Assembly: GCA_034408935.1 (NCBI GenBank)
Contig: DAOUMV010000011.1
Coordinates: forward strand, 1 to 62,951
Length of the DNA: 62,951 bases
Reading direction: 5' to 3'
Origin: DAOUMF01 sp034408935
GTDB lineage: Bacteria; Chloroflexota; Dehalococcoidia; SM23-28-2; RBG-16-64-32
This document shows, piece after piece, positions 1-9,891 of the stretch. The notes below the pieces were generated by a model that ran no database searches, was not told the DNA's origin, and saw only the letters and a program-made list of their open reading frames with translations. The translations under genes and the position numbers were made by a program. Numbering within the stretch: position 1 is the stretch's first letter; each line of letters starts with the position of its first letter.

Positions 1-66
1 GTGTGGGCGTAGGTGTGGGCGTGGGCGTAGGTGTGGGCGTCGGCGTGGGCGTCGGTGTGGGCGTCC
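1..66. repeat. Short tandem repeat encoding the Pro-Thr tract
   Basis: Tandem units built on GTGTGGGCGTAG and GGCGTC/GGCGTG, imperfect, with a six-base core (GTSGGC). They read as Pro-Thr dipeptides in the minus-strand gene. The tract is probably prone to length change by slippage; it continues past the left edge. Confidence 0.75.
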
Positions 67-262
67 TGCACCAGCACTTAGGGTCGGTCACGCTGTAGGC
101 GCAGGCCTCTCCCTGAGATTGGAAGTCGGTGTCGGCGGCGTCGGTGGGACTGGGGGGACCCGCGACGATGGCCCAGGCCGCGATGGCAAGAGCAGCTACG
201 ATCATCGCGCCAGCAGCAAGCGTTAGCCAGCGCGTCCCGGAACCCTCCCTCAAGACGCTCAT
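1..262 (-). CDS. Exported Pro/Thr-repeat protein, 3' end outside window
   Basis: The minus-strand frame opens at ATG 262 with GAGGAG about nine bases upstream and stays open to the window edge. The product begins MSVLREGSGTRWLTL, followed by a hydrophobic segment of about 20 residues (roughly 13-35) that looks like a signal peptide or membrane anchor. A short Cys-containing stretch (ACAYS, CWC) comes next, then an alternating Pro-Thr tract that runs off the edge. Such PT tracts are common as flexible linkers in secreted or wall-spanning proteins. The functional domain is not in the window, so no function can be given. The other frames here carry no signal peptide and are poorer candidates. 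Confidence 0.7.
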   Translation of the reverse strand, partial: MSVLREGSGTRWLTLAAGAMIVAALAIAAWAIVAGPPSPTDAADTDFQSQGEACAYSVTDPKCWCRTPTPTPTPTPTPTPTPTPTPT

Positions 263-332
263 ACCAGACACTCCTCACACAGTTGTTGTTACGTGAGACA
301 ACACCGCTCGTCGATTGCCAGAGTTAGCAAGC

Positions 333-357
333 ACCGGCGGGGGCGTGCCCCGCCGGT
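333..357. terminator. GC-rich hairpin in the 263-704 gene-free stretch
   Basis: A perfect 10-bp inverted repeat (ACCGGCGGGG / CCCCGCCGGT) with a 5-base loop. Neither side has a clear T run, so termination is only possible. The surrounding 263-704 stretch holds no gene I can support: a 120-codon minus-strand frame is present (275-637) but has no recognisable domain and an unlikely composition. Confidence 0.4.
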
Positions 358-704
358 CGCAAACCCAGTTCATTCCTCCGCAGATGTCCAAACTCGTCCT
401 ATCACCGTGGCCGTTGCGGGAATACTCAGCCAGATCGCCGACGTAGCTGCACAGGCAAGGGCGACCTTCAGCAGAGCCACGACAGTAGTGTAGTAATCCT
501 TTCATAAAAACAGGTAATTTGTCAAGGTCTGTGTCACACGAGGCGCACCTTTTTCGTGGCTCGTCAATATCTGACAGGCTTTCCGGCCGGTAAATGCTGA
601 TCCCTTCCCCAACCCTCGCTCCAACTATGGCAGGCACGCGTTAGCGGAACGGTGAATGGCTACCGGGCGTCGGTTAGGCTTGGGTGAACTCAGCTGCGAA
701 GCGG

Positions 705-1394
<690 letters not shown>

Positions 1395-1623
1395 GTCTCC
1401 TCGAAGGGCGGCCGCCGGGCCGCGCTCAACAGTAAAGATAGCGCTGTGCCCAGGGTTGTTACACGTTATGACGCCTCCCGCCACAGTTGGGCACCGATTG
1501 GCCCTTCCGCTTACTGGCCGCGGAGAGACGCTGCGGGCGGCGCTGTGCTAGTATGACTTGCCGGCGGCAGGCCAAGCCGCGCCCGCGAAGCCGAACACCT
1601 CATCCACAAGGCGAACCGTACCC

Positions 1624-2310
1624 GTGCCCAAGCGCGAACTCCTGGTCACCTCTGACATCGCGGATGTCGCCACCCAACTCTTCCTGCGCCAGCGGCCCCG
1701 CACCCTGGTGTTGGCGGGCGGCCGGACGCCACGAGAGCTCTACCTTCGGCTGGCGGGACAGGAGTACGACTGGGATTACGTGGACATCTTCTTCGGGGAT
1801 GAGCGCTGCGTGGCACCCGACCATCCGGACTCCAACTTCCGGATGGCCAGCGAAACCCTCCTGTCCAAGATACCAGCGCGAGTCCACCGCATGCGAGGGG
1901 AGGACTGCGATGCGGCCGGCTACGAGGAAGAGTTGCGAGGCGTCTTCGGCGCGGGTCTCCCGGCCTTCGACCTAGCCTTCCTGGGGATGGGGGCGGACGG
2001 CCATACGGCCTCCCTTTTCCCGGGCGACCCGGCCCTGGAGGAAACTCAGCGACTGGTGGCGAGGATAGGGCGTCCCGATCATCCCCGCCTGACGCTCACC
2101 CTTCCCGTGCTGTCCGCTTCCAGGCTAGCCGTGTTCTTGGTCTCCGGCGAGGACAAGCGCGAGGCGGTGCGACGGGTGCTGGCGGACGAAGACCTGCCAG
2201 CCGCTCGGGTGGGCGCCCGCCGCGTCGTGATCATCGCGGACGCGGCCGCCGCACCACGCGCCACACCCCCGGGTCGGAGCGCAGAAAGCGCAGGACCTGG
2301 CCGGTGGTGA
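1624..2310 (+). CDS. pgl: 6-phosphogluconolactonase
   Basis: 228 residues of the 6-phosphogluconolactonase/glucosamine-6-phosphate isomerase fold, which hydrolyses 6-phosphogluconolactone in the oxidative pentose phosphate pathway. Visible signatures are LVLAGGRTPRELY near the N-terminus, FFGDERCVAPDHPDSNFRMA, and LGMGADGHTASLFPG in the middle. The GTG at 1624 is chosen because AAGGCGA sits just upstream and the family similarity starts there; TTG 1558 would add 22 residues. The last 25 or so residues overlap the convergent release-factor-like gene by 80 bp and look non-conserved. No zwf or gnd gene lies nearby. Confidence 0.88.
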   Translation: MPKRELLVTSDIADVATQLFLRQRPRTLVLAGGRTPRELYLRLAGQEYDWDYVDIFFGDERCVAPDHPDSNFRMASETLLSKIPARVHRMRGEDCDAAGYEEELRGVFGAGLPAFDLAFLGMGADGHTASLFPGDPALEETQRLVARIGRPDHPRLTLTLPVLSASRLAVFLVSGEDKREAVRRVLADEDLPAARVGARRVVIIADAAAAPRATPPGRSAESAGPGRW

Positions 2311-2773
2311 GGCCGAGGGCTCGAGCCGCCTTCGCGTAGCTCCCTTCCGCCGCTTCAAGGGCGTCAAGCACAGTGGCGACAATGATGGGATAGCCCCGGT
2401 TGCGCGGGTTCACGGACAGCCTGCCCTTCGGGCCTCGCTGCGCCAGGAGCTCAGGAAGTGAGGGCGGCGCTTCCAGATCGAACGGCGTCCTGAGCTCCAG
2501 CGCTATGCGTTCACGGAGGCGCCGGAGGGCGCGGGTCCGGTTCTCTTCCAGGTAGCGTGACTCCTCGGCCTGAGTCGTGAGGCCGCTGGGGCGGTGGTGG
2601 AGGCGGATGGCGGTCTCGACCTTGTTGCGCCGCTGGCCGCCGGGCCCGCTGGCTCGATAGCGCTCTTGCTGGCACTCCTTCAAGAGGGCGACGTCGCCCA
2701 GCCGCAGCCAGGTATTCCTACGGGAGGAGCAATTTCGTTCTTCTCCGTCAGGTGCTCGTCGCGTCGGCGCCAT
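2231..2773 (-). CDS. Release-factor-like protein with GGQ domain
   Basis: 180 residues with the class I release factor catalytic motif GGQ at about 45-47 inside RASGPGGQRRNKVETAIRL. This loop triggers peptidyl-tRNA hydrolysis on the ribosome. The stop-codon-reading domains of RF1/RF2 are absent, so the protein resembles RF-H, ArfB or ICT1-type rescue factors in using only the hydrolase domain. The C-terminal 60 residues (AEGSYAKAARALGLTTGQVL) look like a small helical, HTH-like unit rather than the basic tail of ArfB. Its ATG overlaps the stop of the upstream lyase gene (TGATG), which implies translational coupling. Confidence 0.8.
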   Translation of the reverse strand: MAPTRRAPDGEERNCSSRRNTWLRLGDVALLKECQQERYRASGPGGQRRNKVETAIRLHHRPSGLTTQAEESRYLEENRTRALRRLRERIALELRTPFDLEAPPSLPELLAQRGPKGRLSVNPRNRGYPIIVATVLDALEAAEGSYAKAARALGLTTGQVLRFLRSDPGVWRVVRRPRPR

Positions 2774-3657
2774 CAGCCACCGCCATCGCCACTCGACGCG
2801 GCCCCGTAGCGCTCGTCGAAGGCGTAGCGGTCGTCCACCCCCACGAGGCTGTTGAACTCGTCGAATGACATGAGGGCATCGCCCAGGTGCGCGGTCGTCC
2901 CGTGTCGTCGGAGATCCCCAAACGTCCGCTCCAGGGCCCGCGCCGCCGCGTATAGGCCGGAGAGCACGAACCCGAGGCTGAAGAACCCCATCTCGGCCAG
3001 CTCCTCCGGGGAGCAGATAGGGGTGCGGCCTCCTTCGATGAGGTTGACGGCCAGGGGCGGCGGCAGTCGACGTCCTATCTCCGCCAGCTCCTCCACGCTA
3101 CGCGGTCCCTCCACGAATAGCACATCGGCTCCGGCCTCCTTGTACAGAAGGGCGCGGCGGATGGCCTCCTGCATGCCGTGGGTCTCCAGGGCGTCTGTGC
3201 GGCCCGTGATCATAAAGCGGGCCTCTCCACGGGCATCGCGGGCCGCTTCAATCTTGGTCGCGTGCTCCTCGGCGTCGATGACGTCCTTGTTCCGCATGTG
3301 GCCACAGCGCTTGGGCCAGCGCTGATCCTCAAGGATGACGCCTCGAGCGCCCATCGTGACCAGTTCCTTGACCAGCCTCCGGACGTTGAGGGGGCCGCCG
3401 TAGCCCGTATCCCCGTCCACGACTACGCCGATGTCAACGGCGGCGGTCACACGCCGCGCCACATCCAGCACCTCGGTCTGCGTGAGGATGCCGAAGTCGG
3501 GCTCGCCCAGATAGCTTGCCGAGACGCCGTAGCCCGTGAGAACGGCCGCCGGGAATCCGGCCCTCTCGGCGATCTTGGCCGACAGCACGTCGTAGACGCC
3601 GGGGATGACCATGATGCGGCCCTGTCGGATCAGCGGATGCACGTCAGCGTTGCTCAT
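2773..3657 (-). CDS. Isocitrate lyase/PEP mutase family enzyme
   Basis: 294 residues of the isocitrate lyase/phosphoenolpyruvate mutase superfamily, a TIM barrel that cleaves or forms C-C bonds next to a carboxylate. The Mg-binding acidic residues lie in VVVDGDTGYGG (about 78-88) and the catalytic loop KRCGH is at 116-120, which is the lyase-type signature found in methylisocitrate lyases. The size fits 2-methylisocitrate lyase or carboxyphosphonoenolpyruvate mutase-like members, but no prpC or prpD is nearby, so the substrate is open. Oxaloacetate or dimethylmalate-type lyase activity is equally possible. Confidence 0.85.
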   Translation of the reverse strand: MSNADVHPLIRQGRIMVIPGVYDVLSAKIAERAGFPAAVLTGYGVSASYLGEPDFGILTQTEVLDVARRVTAAVDIGVVVDGDTGYGGPLNVRRLVKELVTMGARGVILEDQRWPKRCGHMRNKDVIDAEEHATKIEAARDARGEARFMITGRTDALETHGMQEAIRRALLYKEAGADVLFVEGPRSVEELAEIGRRLPPPLAVNLIEGGRTPICSPEELAEMGFFSLGFVLSGLYAAARALERTFGDLRRHGTTAHLGDALMSFDEFNSLVGVDDRYAFDERYGAASSGDGGG

Positions 3658-3805
3658 GTGTCTCTGCCTCCTGCCTCATCCTGGCGTGTGGCGACCATTG
3701 ATCCGGCACCACGCTCGCTATTCTACAGGCATCGCGCCGTTCAAGGCTGGAGCGAATGCCAAGAGCGTCCCCGCCGGGACCTGCGGGGCCGGATCTCAGG
3801 TCCCG

Positions 3806-4930
3806 CTACGTCCCAGGCCTCTCCGCCACGCCGATGACGGTCTCCGTCTGGGGGTCGAAGGCGTGCATCTGCGCCATATCGAACGCCACCTGTACATCGT
3901 GGCCGGGTCTGGCCCTGGTCCGCGGGTCCACCCTTGCCAGGAAGGGCTTGCCGTCCTCCATCAACAGGTGGAGAAATATTTCGTTGCCCATCAGCTCGGT
4001 CACGTCTACCTTAGCTTCTACCGGCGCCGCTTCGATGTCGGGGGGCTGGTACTCTTGGTCGTGAACGTTCTCCGGCCGGATACCGAAAATGACCCGCTTC
4101 CCGAGGTAGGGCAGGAGGTCGTTCGCCTTGCTGTCCGGTACTCTCACCAGGCAGCATCCGTGATCCAGGTACATCTCCTCGCGGGTGCCGCTGACGGCGA
4201 CTTCGAAGAAGTTGATGGCTGGACTGCCGATAAAGCCGGCCACGAAGACGTTATCCGGCTGGCTGTATAGCTCCTGGGGTGTCCCCACTTGCTGCAGGAC
4301 GCCTTCCTTCATCACGGCGATCCTGGTGGCCATGGTCATCGCCTCCACCTGATCGTGGGTGACGTAGATGAAGGTTGTACCCAATCGCTCGTGGAGCTTG
4401 CTGATTTCGGCTCGTGTCTGCACTCTCAACTTGGCGTCCAGGTTGGAGAGCGGTTCATCGAAGAGGAAGACCGCCGGGTCACGCACGATGGCTCGTCCCA
4501 GCGCCACCCTCTGGCGCTGTCCGCCCGATAGCTGACGCGGCTTGCGCTTGAGCAGGTCCTCTATTCCCAAGGTCTGGGCGGCCTCTTGAACGCACTGGCG
4601 GATCTCATTCTTGGGCATCTTGCGGAGCGAGAGGCCGAAGGCCATGTTGTCGTAGACGGACATATGAGGGTAGAGGGCGTAGGACTGGAAGACCATGGCG
4701 ATGTCGCGGTCCTTGGCAGGGATGCCGTTGACGAGGCGGTCCCCGATGTAGATGTTGCCCTCCGTAATCTCTTCCAAGCCGGCCAGGAGGCGCAGGGCGG
4801 TGGACTTGCCGCAGCCGGAGGGTCCGACCAGAACCAGGAACTCCTTATCGGGGATCTCGAGGTCGAAGTCGTTGACGGCTGCGACGCTCTCGAAGCGCTT
4901 AGTCACGTGGTCGTATGTGACGGTTGCCAT
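3806..4930 (-). CDS. Sugar ABC transporter ATPase (MalK/UgpC type)
   Basis: 374 residues, the cytoplasmic ATPase of the importer encoded upstream. Walker A GPSGCGKST is at 36-44, the ABC signature LSGGQ at 134-138 and Walker B plus the catalytic Glu in VFLFDEP at about 154-160, followed by the switch His in YVTHD. The C-terminal third is the OB-fold regulatory extension of carbohydrate ATPases (GIRPENVH, GNEIFLHL). It closes the order binding protein, permease, permease, ATPase. A 53-base gap separates it from the permease gene, and a TACAAT hexamer in that gap could give extra transcription. Confidence 0.92.
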   Translation of the reverse strand: MATVTYDHVTKRFESVAAVNDFDLEIPDKEFLVLVGPSGCGKSTALRLLAGLEEITEGNIYIGDRLVNGIPAKDRDIAMVFQSYALYPHMSVYDNMAFGLSLRKMPKNEIRQCVQEAAQTLGIEDLLKRKPRQLSGGQRQRVALGRAIVRDPAVFLFDEPLSNLDAKLRVQTRAEISKLHERLGTTFIYVTHDQVEAMTMATRIAVMKEGVLQQVGTPQELYSQPDNVFVAGFIGSPAINFFEVAVSGTREEMYLDHGCCLVRVPDSKANDLLPYLGKRVIFGIRPENVHDQEYQPPDIEAAPVEAKVDVTELMGNEIFLHLLMEDGKPFLARVDPRTRARPGHDVQVAFDMAQMHAFDPQTETVIGVAERPGT

Positions 4931-4983
4931 GAGCTGTGTTTACACCCAGAAGGATTGTATCATCGCTGCCACTCGCATCGACC

Positions 4984-5973
4984 TTATCCCTTGACAGCAC
5001 CGGCCAGGATGCCCTGAACGAAGTAGCGTTGCAGGGCGAAGAAGATCAACAGAGGTACGACCATGGAGACGAACGCGGCGGCCGTCAGAAGCTGGTATTG
5101 AGAGCCGAAGGAGCTGACCAAGCTGTTTATCGTCAGCATCATGGGCGCCAGGTCAGGGTCCCCCAGCAGAACCAGGGCCACCAGCAGATCCTGCCAGACC
5201 CAGAGGAACTGGAAGATGGCAAGGGCAGCGATGGCCGGGCCGGAAAGGGGCAGCACGATGCGGAAGAACACCCTCAGATCCGAGGCCCCGTCTAGATAGG
5301 CCGACTCGAACAGGTCTCTGGGCAGAGCCCCGAAGAAGTTGCGAAGCAGGAAGACGGCGAAAGGCAGGCCGTATGCCACGTGCGCCACCCAAAGCCCGAC
5401 GAAGCTTCTGTTGCCGAACAGCTTCCCACCTCCGATCGTCCCACCCAGCACCGGAATGTCCACGCTAGGTAGCTCCACGTTGATGGTGATCTCCTTGTAC
5501 AGCTGCAGCACAGGGATGAGGGTCATCTGAAGGGGGACGACCAGCAGCGCCACTACGATCAGGAACAGGACGTTCCTGCCGGGGAACCGCATCCAGGCGA
5601 AGGCGTAGGCGGCGAATGAGGCCACCAGAATCACCAGGACGGTGCTGGGGATCGTGATAACAAGGCTGTTCAAGAACGACTGCCACATCCGCCGCGCCTG
5701 TAGTACGTTCTCGTAGTTATCGATGGTTAGGTTGAATGTGCCCTTGAAGCTGTCGTTGATCGCTTCCCACCAGCCTGAGGAGGCGATGGCCGTGGGCTCC
5801 CGGAAGGAGCTGATGAGGAGGGCGATGGTGGGAATACTCCAGAGGATCATGAGGCCGATGAGGGTGAGGTGTAGCGGCATCCGGGCGGCCATCCCCTTAA
5901 GCGACCCGATCAGCCGGGCGGCCTGCGGCGCCCCCGCTACCTTCGCACCCGTGGCCAGATTTGGCCGCGACAC
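4984..5973 (-). CDS. Sugar ABC transporter permease, MalG/AglG-like
   Basis: 329 residues with six predicted membrane segments. The EAA-type loop that contacts the ATPase reads ESAYLDGASDLRVFFRIVLPLSGPAI. The gene starts at GTG 5973, where TAGTG overlaps the stop of the previous permease gene by one base; the longer frame upstream is only out-of-frame permease sequence. The large loop between the first two membrane segments (about residues 55-90) fits the MalG family. It works as the second half of a heterodimeric channel with the next gene. Confidence 0.9.
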   Translation of the reverse strand: MSRPNLATGAKVAGAPQAARLIGSLKGMAARMPLHLTLIGLMILWSIPTIALLISSFREPTAIASSGWWEAINDSFKGTFNLTIDNYENVLQARRMWQSFLNSLVITIPSTVLVILVASFAAYAFAWMRFPGRNVLFLIVVALLVVPLQMTLIPVLQLYKEITINVELPSVDIPVLGGTIGGGKLFGNRSFVGLWVAHVAYGLPFAVFLLRNFFGALPRDLFESAYLDGASDLRVFFRIVLPLSGPAIAALAIFQFLWVWQDLLVALVLLGDPDLAPMMLTINSLVSSFGSQYQLLTAAAFVSMVVPLLIFFALQRYFVQGILAGAVKG

Positions 5974-6902
5974 TAGCGGATCTCCTCCTGGAACTGGAAG
6001 CGCCGGATGGTGATCAACATGATGGGGACGACGAAGAGCATGAGGACCACGGCGAGGGCCGCGCCCACTCCTAAGTCGCGGACGATGAACGCTTCCTTGT
6101 AGAACAGGGTGGCCACCACGTCGGTCTTGAACCGGCCGCCGGTCATCACCCAAACCAAGTCGAAGGTCTTCAGGGTCTGGATGACCAGCGTGGTAGCGAC
6201 CACGACGATGGTGGGAGAGAGGATGGGAACGATAATGCGATGGAAGATCTTCCACTCGCTGGCCCCGTCCACGCGGGCTGCCTCCAAGACCTCCGTGGAT
6301 ATGCCCTTGAGCCCGGCCGAGAGCACTATCATGGTGAAGCCCGTCCAGTTCCAGACGCCTACCATGATGAGGGCAAAGTTGTTGATCTGAAATGGCTTGG
6401 GTAACTTGTCTGGGCCGGCCTCGGTGAGGATTGTTTGGGGCGATCCCGTGTCCTGCAACCAGGCGGTGGGCTCCAGGCCGGCGCCGGTGGTGACGGCGTT
6501 CACCGTCCCAATGTCCGAGTTGTACTCGTACATGAAGCGCCAGATGACGGCCAGGGCTACGAAGGAGATGGCCATGGGGATGAAGATCGTCGACTTAGCG
6601 ATAGACTCGTAGCGGACCCGTGCCGCCAGGACGGCGATGATGAGGCCCAGCCCCACCGTGATGACGGTGAACAGGGTCATCCAGAGGACGTTATTCAATA
6701 GGGCCGAGTGGGTGTCGCTGACCAGCGGCTGCGGGTTATCGATGATGAAGCGGTAGTTGTCCAAACCTACGAAGTCCTCGGACCTTTTGTCCATGAGACT
6801 CCTGCGGATGGTGTCGATGGAGGGGTAGATGAGGAAGATCGCCAGGAGCGCCAGGGTCGGTGTCAGCCATAACCACGGGACCCACCAGCGCCGTCCTATC
6901 AT
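5973..6902 (-). CDS. Sugar ABC transporter permease, MalF/AglF-like
   Basis: 309 residues with about six membrane segments, beginning with WWVPWLWLTPTLALLAIFLIYP, the usual first helix of the MalF side. The EAA loop is LEAARVDGASEWKIFHRIIVP. The stretch STIFIPMAISFVALAVIWRFM recalls alpha-glucoside (Agl) permeases, so the importer may take alpha-glucosides; this is similarity recalled from the family, not proof of substrate. The stop overlaps the GTG of the partner permease. Confidence 0.9.
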   Translation of the reverse strand: MIGRRWWVPWLWLTPTLALLAIFLIYPSIDTIRRSLMDKRSEDFVGLDNYRFIIDNPQPLVSDTHSALLNNVLWMTLFTVITVGLGLIIAVLAARVRYESIAKSTIFIPMAISFVALAVIWRFMYEYNSDIGTVNAVTTGAGLEPTAWLQDTGSPQTILTEAGPDKLPKPFQINNFALIMVGVWNWTGFTMIVLSAGLKGISTEVLEAARVDGASEWKIFHRIIVPILSPTIVVVATTLVIQTLKTFDLVWVMTGGRFKTDVVATLFYKEAFIVRDLGVGAALAVVLMLFVVPIMLITIRRFQFQEEIR

Positions 6903-6930
6903 CGCTTAGCTCTTAGGATGAGATAGGGCA

Positions 6931-6952
6931 ACACCCCCTGTTGTGGGGGTGT
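6931..6952. promoter_or_regulatory. Hairpin between binding-protein and permease genes
   Basis: An 8-bp inverted repeat ACACCCCC / GGGGGTGT with a 6-base loop in the 80-bp gap between the binding-protein gene and its first permease. Stem-loops at this spot in sugar ABC operons commonly protect the binding-protein transcript and lower downstream expression. No T run follows, so read-through is expected. Confidence 0.5.
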
Positions 6953-6982
6953 CGCCCCATCCTATGTTGCGGAACGGGCTCG

Positions 6983-8326
6983 CTACTCCTCGGTTCCCTC
7001 CTCACGCGCCGCCTCGATATCCGCGAGGATGGCATCCAGGCTGTTCGGGTCGGCAAGGTACTCGGTCACGCCTGTGAAATAGGCCTGCTGAAGTGCCCCA
7101 CCGATGGCGTCGTCTAGGTCGAACCGGAAGACCTCGGCTGTGGTCAACTGCTCGGCCTGCGCCTGGGCCACAGGATCGGGGTAGGAGTCCAGGCTCACCT
7201 GGGTGTTGACGGAGGTGAAGCCGCCGGCGTCGACCCAGATCTGCTGCGCCTCGGCGCTGGCGAGGTAGCTGAGGAAGGAGCAGGTGGCCTCGTCGCTGTT
7301 GAAGGCGTAGACGATGTTGGCGCCGCCGGTGACCGCGCCACCGGGCCAGGGGAAGAAGTCGAAGTCAGTCTCAGCCACGGCGTCCGGGAACTGCTCGGTG
7401 ATGAACCCGGAAGCGAAGCCGCCCAGGTAGACCATGGCCGCCGTGGGCGGGCTCTCGAAGGGCGGGTAGGTGCCATCGATGAAGTTGGTGGCGTTGATGC
7501 CAGTGGCTCCGCCCTGCACCGTGTTCTCCGCGGGGAGGGCTATCTCCCCGAAGCTCTCCCAGGCGTCCTTCACCGCAGGGTCAGTGAACGGAGTGGTCCC
7601 GTCGATGACGCCGTCGTAGACGTCGGCGCCGGCCTCGTTGAGGATGATCTGCTGGATCCAGTCGGTGCCGGGCCAGCCGCTGGCTTCAGCGCTTTCCACG
7701 CCGATAGACCAGGGCGGCACGACGCCATCATCCTGGATCTGGTTCGTTAGGGTGACGAGGTCGGCAAAGGAATCGTCCGCAGTCAGCGGCGTGTAGCCGT
7801 TCTCCTGGAAGAACCCGGGATTGTACCAGACGGTCCCCTTGGTGTCGGCCTTCATGAAGAAGCCGTAGAGCGTACCGTCCACGGTGCCCAGGTCGATGAA
7901 GCCCTGGGGGTAGTTGGCCTTTATGGTGTCCTCCAGACCGGGGCACTCAGACAGGGGAACTATGTCCCCGGCGCGAGCGAACTGCTGGAACAGCCCTACC
8001 TCGGCCGGTATGGCGACATCGGGTGGGGTACCACCCTCAACATTGAGCGTCAGCTGGGCAGTGATGTCGCGGGTGCCGATGAAGTCCATCTCGCCGCCCG
8101 CCTCCGCCTCCCAGGGGGCGACCATCGCCTCGAAGCTCTCCAGTTCATCGCCGCCCCAGATGCCGAGCACGTCCACGTCGCCCACGGCCGCTGCCGCCGG
8201 CGTCTCTCCCTCCGCTGGAGTCGCACCCTCTTCCTCTTCCTCGCCACAGGCGGCGAAGGCCAGCGCCGCCAGCGCGACAAGTGTGAGGAGAACTGGGACG
8301 AAGCGTGAAGCCCTACCGTCCGTCAT
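6983..8326 (-). CDS. Sugar ABC transporter substrate-binding lipoprotein
   Basis: 447 residues. ATG 8326 has a strong AAGGAGG Shine-Dalgarno sequence. The N-terminus is a lipoprotein signal (FVPVLLTLVALAALAFAACG) with the lipid-modified Cys followed by an acidic, Ala/Pro-rich linker. The body is an extracellular solute-binding protein family 1 fold: GIWGGDELESF near the start, GTLYGFFMKADTKGTVWYN, and FPWPGGAVTGGANIVYAFN, which resembles AglE-type alpha-glucoside binders. It is the first gene of the importer operon and would be made in excess over the membrane parts. Confidence 0.9.
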   Translation of the reverse strand: MTDGRASRFVPVLLTLVALAALAFAACGEEEEEGATPAEGETPAAAAVGDVDVLGIWGGDELESFEAMVAPWEAEAGGEMDFIGTRDITAQLTLNVEGGTPPDVAIPAEVGLFQQFARAGDIVPLSECPGLEDTIKANYPQGFIDLGTVDGTLYGFFMKADTKGTVWYNPGFFQENGYTPLTADDSFADLVTLTNQIQDDGVVPPWSIGVESAEASGWPGTDWIQQIILNEAGADVYDGVIDGTTPFTDPAVKDAWESFGEIALPAENTVQGGATGINATNFIDGTYPPFESPPTAAMVYLGGFASGFITEQFPDAVAETDFDFFPWPGGAVTGGANIVYAFNSDEATCSFLSYLASAEAQQIWVDAGGFTSVNTQVSLDSYPDPVAQAQAEQLTTAEVFRFDLDDAIGGALQQAYFTGVTEYLADPNSLDAILADIEAAREEGTEE

Positions 8327-8601
8327 GATGCCCTCCTTTCGCTTGAGGTGTCCAGACCGAAACCAGTTTAAGCCATCAGGATATCGATGGCAATGAAACA
8401 GATTGTCTATGGCAACGGGACGGTGCAAACGGAGGGTTCATGCTGAGGGCGGCGAGCATGAACGGTCACAGTTGCCTCCTCTGGCCAAGGGCCCGCCGAG
8501 CGCGGCCCCTCACTGTGTTGCCTGACGTTCCTCAGAGGGCTATGTCTCAGACAACTAGGTGGCATCACCACCGCCAGGTGCAAAGCCCCGTATCGAATCG
8601 C

Positions 8602-9891
8602 TCATTCGGTCGACAGCCCCCGTTCAGGCGGGCGAATGGAGGGATGGGGCAGCCTCGCGGCGATGTAGAACAGTCCGAACGACACCACGAATGAGCCGAG
8701 GAACATCACCAGCACCCAGTCGTATGACCCGGTGGAATCGTAGATGGCGCCGGCCACAGCAGGGCTGATGATGAAGCCGATCGTTTCGACGACGATGAAC
8801 GCGCCGAGGATCACCCCGAAGTGGGCCAACCCAAAGGCGCGACCCAGGAGCAGCGGCTCCAGCAACGGGCCGCCGCCGCTCCCCACCACCCAGAACACGA
8901 GATAGACGGCGATGCCGGCGGTCCCAGAGTCCAGAATGAGAGTCGTCATGCCGGCCATGAGGAAGGCGAGCAGGCCCATCGCGGCGTTCTCGATGCGGCG
9001 GATGCGGTCGGCGAGCAGGCCAAATCCCAGTCGTGCCAGCATTCCGACTCCGGCCGCGGCGGACACCAGGGCCGCCGCCACGCCACGTGAGACGCCCACG
9101 GACTCGTAGAAGGGCACCATGTGCACGAGCCAGCCGAACAGGCCGTAGAAGAACAGCATCATCGCAACAGCCAGCACCCAGAAGAGCGGGGTGCTGAGGG
9201 CGCCCCCCAGGGTCAGGCCCGTCAGGGGCCGGGGCTTGTACGGTTCATCGGTGGTCGGCAGCTCCCCGTCGGGCACAGTGCCTACATCGGCCGGGCTGTT
9301 GCGGACGAGCAGCAAGCCGATGGGCACGAACACCGCCACGATGGCGACGCCGGAAACGATGAACGACCAGTCCCAGCCAACCTGATCGATGGCCAATCGT
9401 ATGAGAGGCACGACAGCGAAGCCGCCGAGGGAGAAGCCTGTGCCCAGGATCCCGAGAGCGATGCCGCGCCTGCGATCGAACCAGCGAGAGATGAGCGTCT
9501 GAAAGGGGATGAAGAACATCATCTGCCGAAAGACGGCATTGATGGAACTGTACACGTACCACTGCCACAGCTCCGTGGTGGTGGCGAGGAGGACGTATGT
9601 GGCGGCGGTCAGGGTCGCGCCCACGACGATGGCCAGTCTTGGGCCGCGGGTGTCGATCCACCTGCCGACGAACGGCCCCGTCAAGCCGCCGATGAGCAAT
9701 GAGACAGAGAAGCCGAGCGACACCTCGGCGCGCGACCAGCCGAACTCATCCTCCAAGGGACTGATGTACAGCCCGAAGGACCAAAACGAGACGCCGCTTC
9801 CCAGCCCCATCGCGACCACAGAGCCGGCGAGCAACCACCAGCCGTAGAAGACGTTTTGGCGGCCGCTCAAGATCGAGGTAATGCTTCGCAC
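8602..9891 (-). CDS. MFS transporter, monocarboxylate/OFA-like
   Basis: 429 residues with twelve predicted membrane helices in two halves. The N-terminal NVFYGWWLLAGSVVAMGLGSGVSF, the GRWIDTRGPR loop between helices 2 and 3, and the LADRIRR loop in the second half fit the oxalate/formate antiporter and monocarboxylate branch of the major facilitator superfamily. A second protein of the same branch is encoded at 50983-52257, beside the molybdoenzyme. The substrate is unknown; organic acid transport is a guess from the branch. Confidence 0.85.
   Translation of the reverse strand: MRSITSILSGRQNVFYGWWLLAGSVVAMGLGSGVSFWSFGLYISPLEDEFGWSRAEVSLGFSVSLLIGGLTGPFVGRWIDTRGPRLAIVVGATLTAATYVLLATTTELWQWYVYSSINAVFRQMMFFIPFQTLISRWFDRRRGIALGILGTGFSLGGFAVVPLIRLAIDQVGWDWSFIVSGVAIVAVFVPIGLLLVRNSPADVGTVPDGELPTTDEPYKPRPLTGLTLGGALSTPLFWVLAVAMMLFFYGLFGWLVHMVPFYESVGVSRGVAAALVSAAAGVGMLARLGFGLLADRIRRIENAAMGLLAFLMAGMTTLILDSGTAGIAVYLVFWVVGSGGGPLLEPLLLGRAFGLAHFGVILGAFIVVETIGFIISPAVAGAIYDSTGSYDWVLVMFLGSFVVSFGLFYIAARLPHPSIRPPERGLSTE

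Noticed and set aside
1..66. CRISPR-like or regulatory direct repeats
   Set aside because: There are no spacers; it is a short low-complexity tract that encodes Pro-Thr in an open frame.
275..637. A 120-codon minus-strand frame with several Cys residues
   Set aside because: No domain, no convincing ribosome binding site, and residue use unlike the neighbouring proteins; its 3' end runs to within 15 bases of the edge gene.
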